Shown here in pieces: positions 39,883 through 52,265 of a stretch of 64,000 nucleotides of DNA (positions within the stretch are counted from its first letter, which is position 1; every line of letters begins with the position of its first letter). The translations under genes were made by a program, and so were the position numbers. The notes under the pieces are model-generated. The model saw only the letters and a program-made list of their open reading frames with translations. It searched no databases and was not told the DNA's origin. This stretch comes from Hoplostethus atlanticus (taxonomy: Eukaryota > Chordata > Actinopteri > Trachichthyiformes > Trachichthyidae), in NCBI GenBank assembly GCA_034670405.1, contig JAXDDX010000004.1, forward strand, positions 9,821,501 through 9,885,500. Direction: 5' to 3'.

Positions 39883-41158
39883 GTGAGTCTGGGAGGATTT
39901 AGACAGCGTCTATCACCACCATGAAGAAATAATAAATGAGCCTGTGTTGTAGAGCTAGTTATATCTCAGGAGAAAACCGAAAATAAGTTGTTATTTTTGC
40001 TATGTTACTTTCACTTTGTGTATGAAATATCTCTTAGAAAATTGCTTTAGTCTTTTCTTCAAATTTCTTCAATTGTGATTCAAAGTACTCTTCGATGTTA
40101 AATGGCCAACCTAAATAAGGCCCATGTCTGAGGTATCATGTTATTACTTTTCCTTTCCCCACCCAACTACTCTAGGTACATGGTGGAGCAATTTTCGAAA
40201 TATGGTGGAATTTAGGCGATGGATTTTATACGTAGGCCTTTTGATTAAAGAATATTATGTTTTCTACCAAAGGTCGTACAATAGTACTTGATTAATTTAA
40301 TGTAAACGTCTAAAGTGTCAAAGTAGATGTCTCTCCTTTCAGTTCATGTCGTCGTTCTGCAGTAACATGCAGACTAGCGCCTCTCTCAGGTCGCTCTGTA
40401 TAGATTATAACAAATCAATGTCACTGATAAACCAATAAAGCAGTTCATCCATAATTCATCTGAGTTCTATCTTGTCCAAGTCACGGTCGCTAGTTCAGTC
40501 AGTATTGTCTTTAATTTATTTTCTTTAATTTGAATTGAACCTCGCTCCAGGTTTGTGAGGGCCGATATCTTTTAGATTGACGCTCTTTACCATTATTCTA
40601 GTATCTTTAAATGTGATCATTTTCATGACAAAACATTTAAAAAAAAAAGTGTTTCCCCCGGAATTTTAGTCTGAACCCCATAATAATAATAATAATAATA
40701 ATATAGTTTAACTTAAATAAATATGTAGTAAAACACACATTATTATTATTATTATGCATTATAACCATCAGACCATCAGACTATAGCCAATATACTTGTT
40801 TTTAATGTTTTTAAAGGCCTACATCAGCACAGCAAACCAATATATCAGTCTGACCCCTCTAAGTATTTAAAACAACTTGATAACTTGAAAACAATATTTC
40901 TATATTTTATATTTCTATATTTCTACTATATTGCTATTTGTTCCTAATCATTTGACTGAGTTGTGTCTACTGTAAGACATTACTAGGAGGTCAAATCCAA
41001 ACCCACTAAGTCTCAACCGCTCTCAAACTAAACTAGTTTGTGTGTGATTGTTTACAGCTGTGGGATGTGTGGGGGAATTGTGTGCGTGATCCATTTTCTT
41101 TGTTTTTCTGTGAAATGTCCCTTGTCTCAGGTCTGCTTACACACCCTACTCCTCCATC

Positions 41159-43151
41159 ATGAGTGTGGTCACATCCCGCCTGTCTGAAAATCAGGAGAAG
41201 AAGCTGCTTTCTCTGTTCGGTCATGTCAGACTCCACCTGCTCTATAAAGCCAGCGTCCATGGCTACACTGCTGCTGCCTTCCACAACTACTGTGACAAAC
41301 AGGGGCCCACTGTGATCGCAGCCTCCAACAGCGCTGGGTTTGTCTTTGGAGGCTACACCACTAAGGACTACACTCAGAATGGGCAGGGCATCATCGACGA
41401 GGAGGCTTTCCTCTACAGCATCAGTGCAGCTAGACAACGGCCCCTGAGAGTGGCGTGTAATGGTGGCCAGTGTGCTTTCACAGATGGAGCCACTGGTCCG
41501 AATTATGGTGCTTTGGTGTTCCTCCATGAAGACAAAGCCAGTATCCTGTCCAACCCAGGGCCAGCCTTCACCTTTCAGCCTGAAGAAATGCATGGAAGTG
41601 GCCTGGCACTGACTGAGTTTGAGGTGTATCGAGTGGAATGTGAGTGAGGATTTAAACACTTCCTAGCCTGATTAAAAACGCTGGCACACACAGTTAGACT
41701 TTCTAAAATAGCAAATCTTGATCGAACCCGATCCATTAATGTTTAGTAATTTACAGCGTACATGGATTTAGTTTCAAATGTTACTGTGACATGAATTATG
41801 TGGTCTCTTTTTTATTGAATTAGCCAAATAAAATATCTCAGATAATAGTTAGAATAGAATTGCATTAGGACTATTTCATTGATGTTGAATGTAATGAATG
41901 AATGTTGAATGTTAGAATAACATGGCTTTACCATTCATTTATTTCCCTCACAGGCTTAGGAGGGCTCCTGGCCAAACCCTGGAGGAATATCCAGTGGACT
42001 GCTGAGTATGCACAAATCTGTACAAATCTGTGAATAAAATGAAAGGTTGTTCCATTTTGGAGAAAGGTCATTGCCTGAAATTCATCAGTCAGTAGCTCTA
42101 ATATATTTGGTTCAGTCTTAAGAAATCAAACACAGAAAAAAAGGACCATATTTTTACCATATATTATTTTTTGATATCAATGATTCTGTAAGATGGTGAA
42201 AATTTGGGAATTAAACTCTTTGCAATGATATCCATCAAAGTAATCCTCAACAGTCTACACACAAATATCATCTATGCTGTTTTGTTTTGTTTGTAGGAGA
42301 AAAGAGAATTTGATGAAGACCATCCAGGGCTATAAGCCTGACATCACGACAGTGTCTCAAGCCAAAGTGTTGATGGTGGGTGCGGTCGGGTCTGGCAAGT
42401 CCAGCTTCTTCAACTCCACCAACTCAGTGTTTCGAAACAACATGACATCCCAGGCCATCTGTGGTACTGCAGGAAAGAGTATCACCACCCAGGTACTGTA
42501 ACAGATTTTTTTGTGTTGCTGTTTTGTCTTTTTGCTCGCCCTCCTCAACAGATGCTGTAGCTGGTAGGGGTTCAGTGTTTTGCTCAAGCACACTTCAGCA
42601 GGGCAGATGTAGGCCATCACGGGGGCTTGTACCCAGGCTTTCCAGAGTATGGATGGTCGTCCTACTCACTATACCACCCTGTTACCCAGGGATTAGTGCA
42701 ATAAAGCCAAAAATACTGTGCTTGCTCTGCTACTGTCAGCATCAAAGTCACCATAATGACAGAAAAGAGCATTGTCTCGAAGATGAACTAACTATGTGGT
42801 CCTGTTTACGACAAGTTAGCTTGCCACATTTAGAGTATGACAGTATGACATTTTGAGGCAGTTTGAATCTCCTGGAAGTCAGATTCCACATGATTTTGAT
42901 GCTTTTGTCCTGCTATGTTGTAACTATACTATGTTTCATTACAGTATATTTCATATCTCTTCTGTAGTTCCGCACCTTTTCCATCAAGGCAGGGAAAGGC
43001 GGTAAAACTATTCCTCTGATTTTGTGTGACACTATGGGGCTGGAGGATAATGCTGAAGCTGGCTTGGATGTGGAGGATGTAGTCAACATCTATAAAGGCC
43101 ACATACAAGATCGCTATCAGGTTTGAACAGAAAATAATGTATTAATCTTAC

Positions 43152-43189
<38 letters not shown>

Positions 43190-44019
43190 GAGTGATTAAT
43201 AAAAAAATAATCTTCCTTTATATATTTGTCCTTCAGTTTAGTCCCTCGGTGCCTCTCCAGCCGGATGCACCTGGCTATAAGAAGCGCGTGACTTTGAGTG
43301 ACATGATTCACTGTGTGGTGTATGTGGTCGACACCTGCAAGGTCTCTGTCCTTACTGAGAAAATGCTGGAGAAGTTAGCTGCCATCCGGAAAAAGACCAA
43401 CCAGATGGGTGAGCAAACAGGCATCATGAGAAACACATTGAAATAGAATTCTGCTCAGTTTAATACGTTTTGTACAGAATTTGAAGTTGACTTTATTCCA
43501 TTCACCTTGTTCTGTTCTGTCCCGATCCCTTCTGATCTCCTATCTCTTTCTCCATGTTTAATCCCTTAGGTATTCCTCAGCTTCTGCTGATGACCAAAGT
43601 AGATGAGGCCTGTCCTCTAGTGGCAGAGGACTTGAAGAATGTTTACCTCAGCGTTTACATCCAGAGGAAGGTAACCAGAGCTACAGACAAAAAGAGTTTG
43701 GTCCGGTCAGGGCTACATGTTACTGCTCTCTCTAGGAGTATCGGTTTCAAATGTCCTCCATAATTTAACCATGACGAGACGAGACACCTAAAAGTTACTT
43801 AACAAGCATAGTGCATGACTGTGGCACCAAAATGGCTGCTACTAAAACTGCAACTATTATAATCAGTGTCTCTGAAAGGAACATACTGGCAAAATGCTAG
43901 CAGCCTTAAAGTTCCCCGAGTGGTGATGATGATGGTATTGATAATGATGATGTTGATGATAATGATGGTATTGATAATGATGGTGTTGATGATGATGATA
44001 GTATTGATAATGATGATGT

Positions 44020-44050
<31 letters not shown>

Positions 44051-44353
44051 GAAGAATGGGAGCTCACTCCATGTTTCCTAACCTAGTACTAGCAAGCTTC
44101 TCTTGCTGCCTTTCAGGCCCAGGAGTTGAGTGCATCTCTGGGCATCCCGTTGTCCTGCATACTGCCAGTGAAGAACTACAGCCAGGAGTTGGAGCTGGAG
44201 TTGAACGCTGACATACTGCTGTTGAGTGCTGTGGATCAGATGCTCAACTATGCAGACAGCTTCTTTGAGAACCAGATTGTTGATGAACAAGAGGTGGATG
44301 ATCAGGCAGAGCTCTATAGAGCTACGATCAGTCCCAACCCAAAAATTTACTAG
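41159..44353 (+). CDS. Interferon-induced protein 44-like (TLDc plus GTPase-type domain)
   Basis: Seven coding exons: 41159-41639, 41954-42005, 42297-42492, 42968-43120, 43237-43408, 43570-43670 and 44117-44353. All phases agree; 463 residues. Residues 1-160 form a TLDc-type domain (SRLSENQEKKLLSLFG, GPTVIAASNSAGFVFGGYTT, DEEAFLYSISA). LAKPWRNIQW links to a G domain: P-loop GAVGSGKSS at about 206-214, a DTMG switch motif in LILCDTMGLEDN, and TKVD in LLLMTKVDEAC. Human IFI44 and IFI44L (about 450 residues) share this layout and are induced by type I interferon; they act as cytoplasmic regulators of antiviral signalling, and GTPase activity in them is not well established. Regulation fits: an ISRE lies upstream of a 5' UTR exon near 39.8 kb. 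Which of the several fish ifi44 paralogues this is cannot be said. A polyadenylation signal is at 44920. Confidence 0.93.
42535..42700 (-). mobile_element. SINE-like element in IFI44-like intron
   Basis: GGGGTTCAGTGTTTTGCTCA followed by AGCACACTTCAGCAGGG and then GGCTTGTACCCAGGCTTTCC ... CTCACTATACCACCCTGTTA is the reverse-strand pattern of a widespread tRNA-headed teleost SINE. Confidence 0.6.
43150..43189. repeat. (CTAT)n microsatellite
   Basis: Ten tetranucleotide units in the intron before the fifth coding exon of the IFI44-like gene. Confidence 0.95.
43922..44052. repeat. (GAT)n / GATGATGGTATTGATAAT repeat array
   Basis: An imperfect array of GATGAT blocks with interspersed GGTATTGATAATGATG units, in the last intron of the IFI44-like gene. 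Confidence 0.9.
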
Positions 44354-45640
44354 TTTAACCTCAGCTGAGTTACAGTACAACCTCATTATCCAAACTCTAT
44401 TACAGTAATCCAAACTAAACCTGAACAAACATAAGAAAGACAGTTTATTAATCCCTGGGGCAAAATTGGGGTTTTTCCAGCAGCATAATCAACAGAGAAA
44501 ATAAAAGGATTAGATTAATGATCTACTGGTTTCACTTAAATTAAACCCGTTCAGTTGTTGTTCTATTTTCCACTATGTTGTTAAATTGTTAAAAAATGCT
44601 GTTATGTGTAGGGATTTTATTTTGCTGTTGCTTTATTGCTTTGTTTGTGGTGAGATGTTTGTATGAACCCCCAAGGCTTTTTCTCCTGCTCAGATTATTG
44701 ATCACATAATTTTTTTTTATCAATCAACATATTTTAGCACTGCATGCTTTTGACCAATCTGCTTCTATGTTTTGTCACAGTGCAAAAAAAAAACTAAACC
44801 TAAATGTGTTAATTGATCCAAGCCTAGGCCTTTCTTGATACCTATCTGTGTGTCTGTAGCTGATAAACAGTCTATGAATGGACACGAGCGATAAACTGCT
44901 TCTTTTATTTTCGTGTGTAAATAAAGCACTACCAAACACACACCCAAGGCTCATTAACCTTTTTTGTGTCCATGTTCTAGGTGAGGCCCACATTGAGCCA
45001 AATTCATACATGATAAAGAAGTCCTCGATTCAGAGTTAAATGGTTTCACTTTAATTTGTGATGCACTGTGATGGGCATGGGCCTGTGTGTATTCATTCAG
45101 TCAAACCTGTGCAGTTACATCCAATATAACACACCACCCTCACTGTTATTGCTCTTGTTCTAGGAAAGAAAACAGAAAAAACGTTAATAAGGCATCGTTT
45201 TTATTATGTCAACATTATTTGTAGCCCCTTGTCTTGAAACAAACATAAAAAATAATGGTCATTATTTGTGCAAACTTGTTTTAAACCCTTGTACTCGACA
45301 TGTATTATGTCATGAGAGTGAATTTCATGTGAATTTCAGTTTCACTGTAATGTTATGTAGCCCTTTCCACAGCCACCCACTAGATGTCAGTCACAGGCTC
45401 ATAATCAGTTGAGCGATGTTATGAAAAAATGCAGACAGCAAAATTTGCACTATTGAATCAAATGGTGTAATGCATCTTAAAATTATTCTTTCATCTGCAA
45501 CTTTTCCTGCTGAGTATCTTAAAGTAAGTGTCTGCTGTTTGTAGTGCAATTTCAAGGAGAGTACCAAGCCACTATATGACACAGCAAATGCAGTTTCGAT
45601 TAACTGTTTGTGTAAAAATATCACGGCACGAAATGAAACA
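44354..45640. other. IFI44-like 3' UTR and gadd45b upstream region
   Basis: An AATAAA at 44920-44925 probably ends the IFI44-like transcript. Beyond it no exon is seen before gadd45b. The final part should hold the gadd45b promoter, but no TATA box stands out. Confidence 0.5.
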
Positions 45641-45883
45641 AATAACACCTGATCCCACTTGCAGAGACACGCTGAGGATTTCTTTGAAGCCAATGACAGA
45701 AGTCGGCTAGTTTCGGTGACGCCCTGCAGGCAGCTCCAGCGTAAAGAGTGTGTCGCAACGTTGCCAAATCTAGTCGCGCCACACACTGCTTCCCAGACTG
45801 AAGTCACCAGAGGAACATTCAAACTATTGGACATATATCACACTTCAATTACTGGAATAAAGACGGATATTTTAAATGCCACA

Positions 45884-47401
45884 ATGACTCCGGAGGAAGG
45901 CTTTGGGGCCAAAATCATCGAGAAAAAGTGAGTTTTCTGCTCGTTTTTCTGTGTTCAGTGTCGGATTTAAGAGCCAAGGCTTGCAGTTTGCAGGACTGGC
46001 TGAGCCATTTGGAAGGAAATCATGTGTTGGACTGTAGTGGTTATTGTCTTTTGACCCATACCTGATCGCCTGGGGCTTAACCGTACTTGGATGTTCACTG
46101 CAAAATAATGTGCATGCACCTTAAATTGCATTCCTCACTGTCTGATTTCATTAAAGCTTCAAGGTTTTAAAAATCGAAATCCTTCTTTAAGATGTCTCAT
46201 CCCTATCACGTACATGCACCCTCATTGCTTAAATGGATTTAATAGGACAAGTTTAATATCATAATAGTTTACACTTGTGAATAGCGACAATAAAGACATG
46301 TATGCAAGTTATGGGCCAACTAATTAAAGACCCACTTTGATTTCCCTAATGTTGTCGCCAATTTGTTTGATTGCAGAATAGCAGAAGGTGCATGACTGTC
46401 TTTCTCTCTCTCTCTGTGTCTCAGAATGCAATCAGTAGGTCTGGCTCTGGAGGAGTTGCTGGTTACAGCTCAGAAGCAGGACTGCCTGACCATCGGGATC
46501 TATGAGTCAGCTAAACTTCTTAATGCGTGAGTTAAAACTTTTTGCTTCCTGTGCTTTGAAGATCAAATCATCTGAAATTCTGGGTGCATTTATCTTCATT
46601 GAGAAAGATCTGGGACAATTACCAGTCTGATTTGATGCAATACTGTACTACACATAATATCAGGTAATATAATAGACATAATATCATTTGATCATATGTC
46701 TCTCAAAGGATTTCTGAGACCTATTTTAGATCCCCAGCCTACATGCCTGTAACTCCTGACGGTTTCTCCAAAGTGGCATCTGAAACTATTTTCTGTCCGT
46801 GTGCTTCTCCTCAGAGACCCAGACAGTGCGGTTCTGTGTGTTCTAGCAGCTGATGATGAAGATGATGTGGCGTTGCAGATCCACTTCACCCTGTTGCAGT
46901 CGTTCTGTTGCGACAGCGGCATCACCATCCTGCGCGTCTCTGGGGTTCACCGGCTCCAGCGGTTACTAGGACAACCCCACGCTGCCATGGAGACCAACAG
47001 GAACCAGGAAGAGCTTGGAGACCTCCACTGCATACTGGTCACGGTGCGTTGACTCTGCAGACCAACCATCTGGTCTCTAACTGAACAGCCAAATTGGCAA
47101 ATTGAGACAAAAGTAAAGTATTCAACTGACCATATAGATTATATTGTCTGGTCTTATGAAGTGATGTGTGTCAATATGTGCTGTTGTCATGTGTATTTGC
47201 TGTGGTAATATTGCTGTGTGTTTTCACTGCAAACAATTTTCCTTACATGATGTTACAGTTTGAACATGAACTTGATGTTGTGTTCCTCCTCTGCAGAACC
47301 CCCAGGCAGACCACTGCAGGCTACAGGAAGTAGGGAACTACTGCCAGGAGAGCCGCCGCCTCGACCAGTGGGTGCCCGAACTGGTCCTGCAGGAACGCTG
47401 A
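45884..47401 (+). CDS. gadd45b: Growth arrest and DNA-damage-inducible protein GADD45 beta
   Basis: Four exons, 45884-45927, 46425-46526, 46815-47043 and 47297-47401, give 159 residues, with phases 2, 2 and 0 as in the family. It starts [59 protein letters not shown], the acidic [20 protein letters not shown] and the end [11 protein letters not shown] are GADD45 hallmarks; the last fits GADD45B best. GADD45 proteins are small stress-induced regulators that bind MTK1/MEKK4, PCNA, p21 and CDK1 and are also linked to active DNA demethylation. Human GADD45B is 160 residues and lies next to GNG7, as here. Start chosen because the first exon aligns with the family length. Fish often have two copies (ba, bb); not resolved. 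Polyadenylation signals at 47803 and 48467. Confidence 0.95.
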
Positions 47402-49985
47402 AGGGACCAGCATACAAACATACCAACAAACACAGGAGCTCTCACTGGGTTCAGATACTGATGAACTGAAGGGTCCGTTGTAGCACATGCAAGGACCGCC
47501 TGGAGTGGACTGGAATGGGCGGTCCTGACTGACGACAAGCAGGCACCAAGCACGAAGGCTTCTCTTTCAGAGGGCCCAGTGAAGACGGTCACAGCACCGG
47601 AGATTGGTTTCTGGAATCTGTATTCTAGAAATTGTTATGTAACAGATACACACAGAAAAGTGGCAAGAAACACAAAACAACAAGCTAGCCGGGTACGCAT
47701 TAGATTCCCTGATACCAGTAATTTTGTTTGGCCAGTCATGATGTTAGGCATGTCAACTTTTACATATTTGTCTGTCTTTGTCAGTATGGTGTGAAATGAA
47801 TTAATAAATGCTAACAGGCAAGTAGTAGCTCTGCAAGTGAGTTAGCTCCTGGATGGCACGTGTATATCTATGGACGGGACGGAGGGGAATGCTGCATTGA
47901 TGTAACTATGCTGAGCCTTCCTACGTATTCTGACACCGGTAGAGTCATTCGAAACGAGGTGTGTGTGTGTGGTATGCGTGTGCTTTCATCTCTCTTTAGA
48001 AAAGACAGGGCGTGCAGTATGTGTGTGTGTGGTTGAAATGAGTAGTTGAACCTGTGGAGGCATCATCGCCATGGAAACTGAAATGGAATGTTCAAGTTGA
48101 GTTTTACGCAAGCTTTATTGGCATTGCAGGAACATTGCACAAGCGGCTCAGAACATGATGTAGTGTTCTGGTCAGATGAGGACACACCGGCAGAGCAGCA
48201 CAATGAACTGGGTTGTCTGATCAAAGTTCAGCTGTAAAATCATTGTATCTCACTGTAAAGCAAAATAAACCATAGGCAATATCTTTGTGCCTTAAGGGGA
48301 AATAATTAAACACTGCCTCTTTTATACAATGTTGTAGATCAAAAGTTAAAGTAATATTTTGAGTGCTACACCAGTAATTTATTGATGTATCAGTGACTGC
48401 ATTGCACTACAGATGAATTGTCTGTGTAGCTATTTATGGTATTTTTTGTGCTCTGTTAACTAAGTCAATAAATGATTGTATTGATAATTGTGAGACTGCC
48501 TTATCAGTTAAAAGAGGTTTCTGCTGAGTTTCCATAACAAAAATCATGTGTGCGTCTAGGAACTATGAACTATTGCTGAGTCATGCAGCTAGTGTTTATA
48601 TTTGGATTTCAGTAATGGAAAAAACACACACCCTTGAGGCAATGCCTTTGTCACCCAGAAGGCCCTACAAATTTGCAGCCATGGCTTCCTATTGTTGTAA
48701 ACATAGAACAGTCATACAGAGAAACTGGGGTGGGGACAGAAACTCATTATGTTTGCACAAACAGGCAAAACAAGCTGATGCAGACAATGAGTCTAGGGAA
48801 CAACTATCTTACGGAAAAGGCCAGACGCCGGCTCAAAGCAATGTTTTAATTATAGTAAAGCTTGGTGGCATAGGTCAAGTTTGAAGTAGCTGCAACACAC
48901 CATTTTTCCCAAGGCATTGGCAATCTCGTTCTGCTGTGTTGCTATGCATTATGTCTCGTGCTACATACAGTACTGTGCAAAAGGCACATGTAAAAAAAAA
49001 ATTAAAAAAAATCCGTAAAGCCAAAATGCTTTCAAAATAATGAAATGAAAAGTTTCTAAATATCAAAACATTTACTATAAAGAGCAGCAATGTAAAACAC
49101 CAATGCAGAAAACCAAAAAATAAACATCTTAGACCAAATTTTAGATTTTTGACCTTTTGCACAACAATGTATAAATCTGCAAATGTACTTGTGTAATGTA
49201 AATGTCCTGAGAGTTGTCAAGCAAAATATGTGCAAATTACTCTTGGTGCAACCTCACTGATACTAGACTATCTCCAAATGATCATACTATACTATACTAC
49301 GCTATCTGTTCTACTCCAGGTAGCAAGATGTTCTGCAACACAATCTGACTGCTATATTCACCCCTCTCCCACGCCATGTTTTTCTCTCCACCGCACCTTC
49401 TGTTCTCACATGTCTGTGCAGAGGTCTCATTGCACAGTGGAGGAGAGAGGGAACATTCAGGCACATGGGCCTCGCATTTGTTTACTATCGGCAGGACGGG
49501 GGAGTGGCTGCCAAAATGATGGGCTCAGACAGTGGCTCTCAGGCTCTCCATTGGCTGGGGTTTACCCACCTTAAATCTGATTGGCGTTTGACTTGCCAGG
49601 GGGGTTGGAGGACCTTGGTTTGAAACTTGCTAGAAACTCGTGACTGTTCCAGCAGTGCTTCAAAGGGCACAAAGATGGACTGAGATAGAGGAATGGTAAC
49701 AATAACATTCTTGCAAAATGACCCGACTGGGAGGCTTTACCTGACCTTGCTCTTTGTTTACAGTGTTCAACACGTTTTTGTTAAGCCCTTTGCATGTATG
49801 CGTGCCGCACACTTGACTATTGTGTATGTGCATGTGCATTTATGTAACTTTACAGGTCAGGTCAGTATGAGAGCCAGCCACACCCGTTTGCACGCCACTG
49901 CAGCCTTGCAAGAGCTGCCACAATACAAAAGAAAAACGAGACATAGAAAAACGAGACACAGACAAAAGCATGCGTTATTATATCA
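47402..49985. other. gadd45b 3' UTR and intergenic sequence
   Basis: AATAAA motifs at 47803 and 48467 give alternative 3' ends for gadd45b. The rest, to the presumed convergent gng7 3' end, shows no coding exon or clear repeat. Confidence 0.55.
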
Positions 49986-52184
49986 TCTTTTTATTAATGT
50001 TATCTACTTCTCAATATCATCTTTTTTAAACAGCAATATCCACAAAATATTAACAGTGTGCAAGAAAACATGAGTTATGGCACATCAGAGAAGAACAGTT
50101 ACAAAAAATAGATATATTTTCTTCATAATCAATCAAGGCAAAAAGATACATATACTGTATGCATACACAGGAGATCAGAACACAAAAGGTGAGTCTCGGG
50201 GAGGGCTCAGAGACGAGTAACTGATGTTTGATATGAGGTCCAACAGCGAGGAGCCTCAGCTCTCCCCACTTGACCAGAAATGAATTTTACAGGGCTCGTT
50301 TTGTTCCATAGAACAATGTCACAACACCAGTGGATTTCCATCGTGAGCCATGTGTTCTACTTAAGACTATTCACTCCCTCAATCTGATGCTCCAAGACCA
50401 GCATTAACACAATATACGCCACTATAAGGCAAATTAACTAACCAATCAGACTAACGGTCAGCCAATCAATGCCTTAGATTGGCTGTCTCTGATTTAAAGC
50501 CCAACCAGCTATGGAATGATTGAAAAAAAAACAAAAAAAACATCCTTCAGACATCATCAGGACAACATCAGGAGTCTGTGCATGTATATGTGTGAGTGTG
50601 TGTGTGTGTGCACGTATGCATGCTTGCTTGCTTTCATGCCCACACTGCAGTAATTCTTGAAGACCTTTGAACACAGTGCCCTACAGGTGAAACCCTCATG
50701 TTCATACGCTTTTATTTCACCTTTAGCAGGACAGTATGTACAGCCTTGGGTTGCCCCTAAACACTGACACTGGGACAGTTACTTCATCATGCCTAAAATG
50801 GTTCAGGTTGCTGTTGGGAGAAAGGTAAACTTATCCCAGATCATTCTAGAGGCAACTGACGGGTCTACCCTCTGCTATTTGACTGGATATCCTTGCAGGC
50901 CCCTTCTCTTTTTATGTCAGTGAAGCAAATCACATTGACCCCTTTAGCCCATAACCACCTCTAACCATCTCAACATCCCTCCCAGTCTCTAGGCTTAAAT
51001 GAGTAATAACGATGAACTGCAGCTAATGTGCTGTACCAGAGACGAGCATGTGCACTGATAGGGTCAAAGCAGTTGCAGAAGCTGCTGCTCCCGTGAGGGA
51101 AATTCATTCTTTTACACATATTGTTTGTGTCGAAATATTTGTTAATCGTTACACTTCATCCCAGAACATCCCAGACCTCCACTAAACAATTTGAGGTGTG
51201 AGAGGATCCCTTTTTGTTTGTGCCTCTGGCCCCCCCCCCCAAAATATGCACAGCCCTGAACTGATAAAGAGAGTGAGTAGAAACCATATCTGCTGTTCTG
51301 ACTCACTTAGCATCACACGACCTCTCCTTCAGTCAGAGTCACCCTGACCTGGAATTGTAGGGCTGCAGTACTGTAACATTACTACACGACACTTTGCACA
51401 CCACTGGAGGCGCCGTGTTCTTACTCACACTGTCGCACAAACACATGCACACAAACATATGCATGCATGCACCTCTATTTTGCCTTCTCCAGCTACTTCT
51501 GCAGAATCACCCTGGCTCGGCTATGCACACACATGCACACTCACACAGACACTCACCCCTCGCTGTGGCCTTACTCCAGCTAACTGACTGGACAGGAATG
51601 GCCTGTTCTCTGTAAGTTAATGCTGCATGGAACAAAGGCAAATAAGAGATGAGGAGTCGTTACCTACAATGCAAAAAAACATTCATGTTAATCAGTGATT
51701 TAACATAGTTTTGAGTCCCAAAATTGTCTTTTTCTTAAAATAAGTTGACCAATCTGCCAGTGGCATGCCTTATTTCAAGATATTGTCACTTGTTTCAATA
51801 AAATTCTGGAAGCAAGTGAAACTGTATTAGAAAAAAACGCACTTGCAGATTTTTTCCCTTGTTTTAAGAGCACTAAAAGACTAAATACAACATTAAATCA
51901 CTTGTTAAGGTAGATATTTTTTGCAGTGTATCCCCCAGTGGGCTGTTGTATACACGCTCTCTCACGTGTCTAAACACAAACGACTGTTCAGCTCTCACCA
52001 CCTCCAAAACTCCTAATTCCCAAAAGACAGAGTAGCAGGGGTGGATTAGAGAGACCGCCTTGTAACTGAAAGGCCAAAAACAGCCAGTTTATATCAACAG
52101 CCATGGGCCCCATATGCAAACCGCTGAACCTCTCCCTGCTCAGGCATTTAAGTCTCCTGACAAGAGCGTAATTGCCTAAAATGT

Positions 52185-52265
52185 AAATGTGAGGACTCGA
52201 ACCTGCAGCCGTCTAGGAATCCTGCTTAAGGTCTGTCCTGCTAGCGCTCTCAAGGCTAAGCTATA
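52185..52265 (-). mobile_element. tRNA-like SINE head
   Basis: Read on the minus strand: TAGCCTTGAGAGCGCTAGCA, followed by a B box GCAGGTTCGAGTCCTCAC. This is a tRNA-derived promoter region without a proper cloverleaf, so it is more likely a SINE relic than a tRNA gene. Confidence 0.4.
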
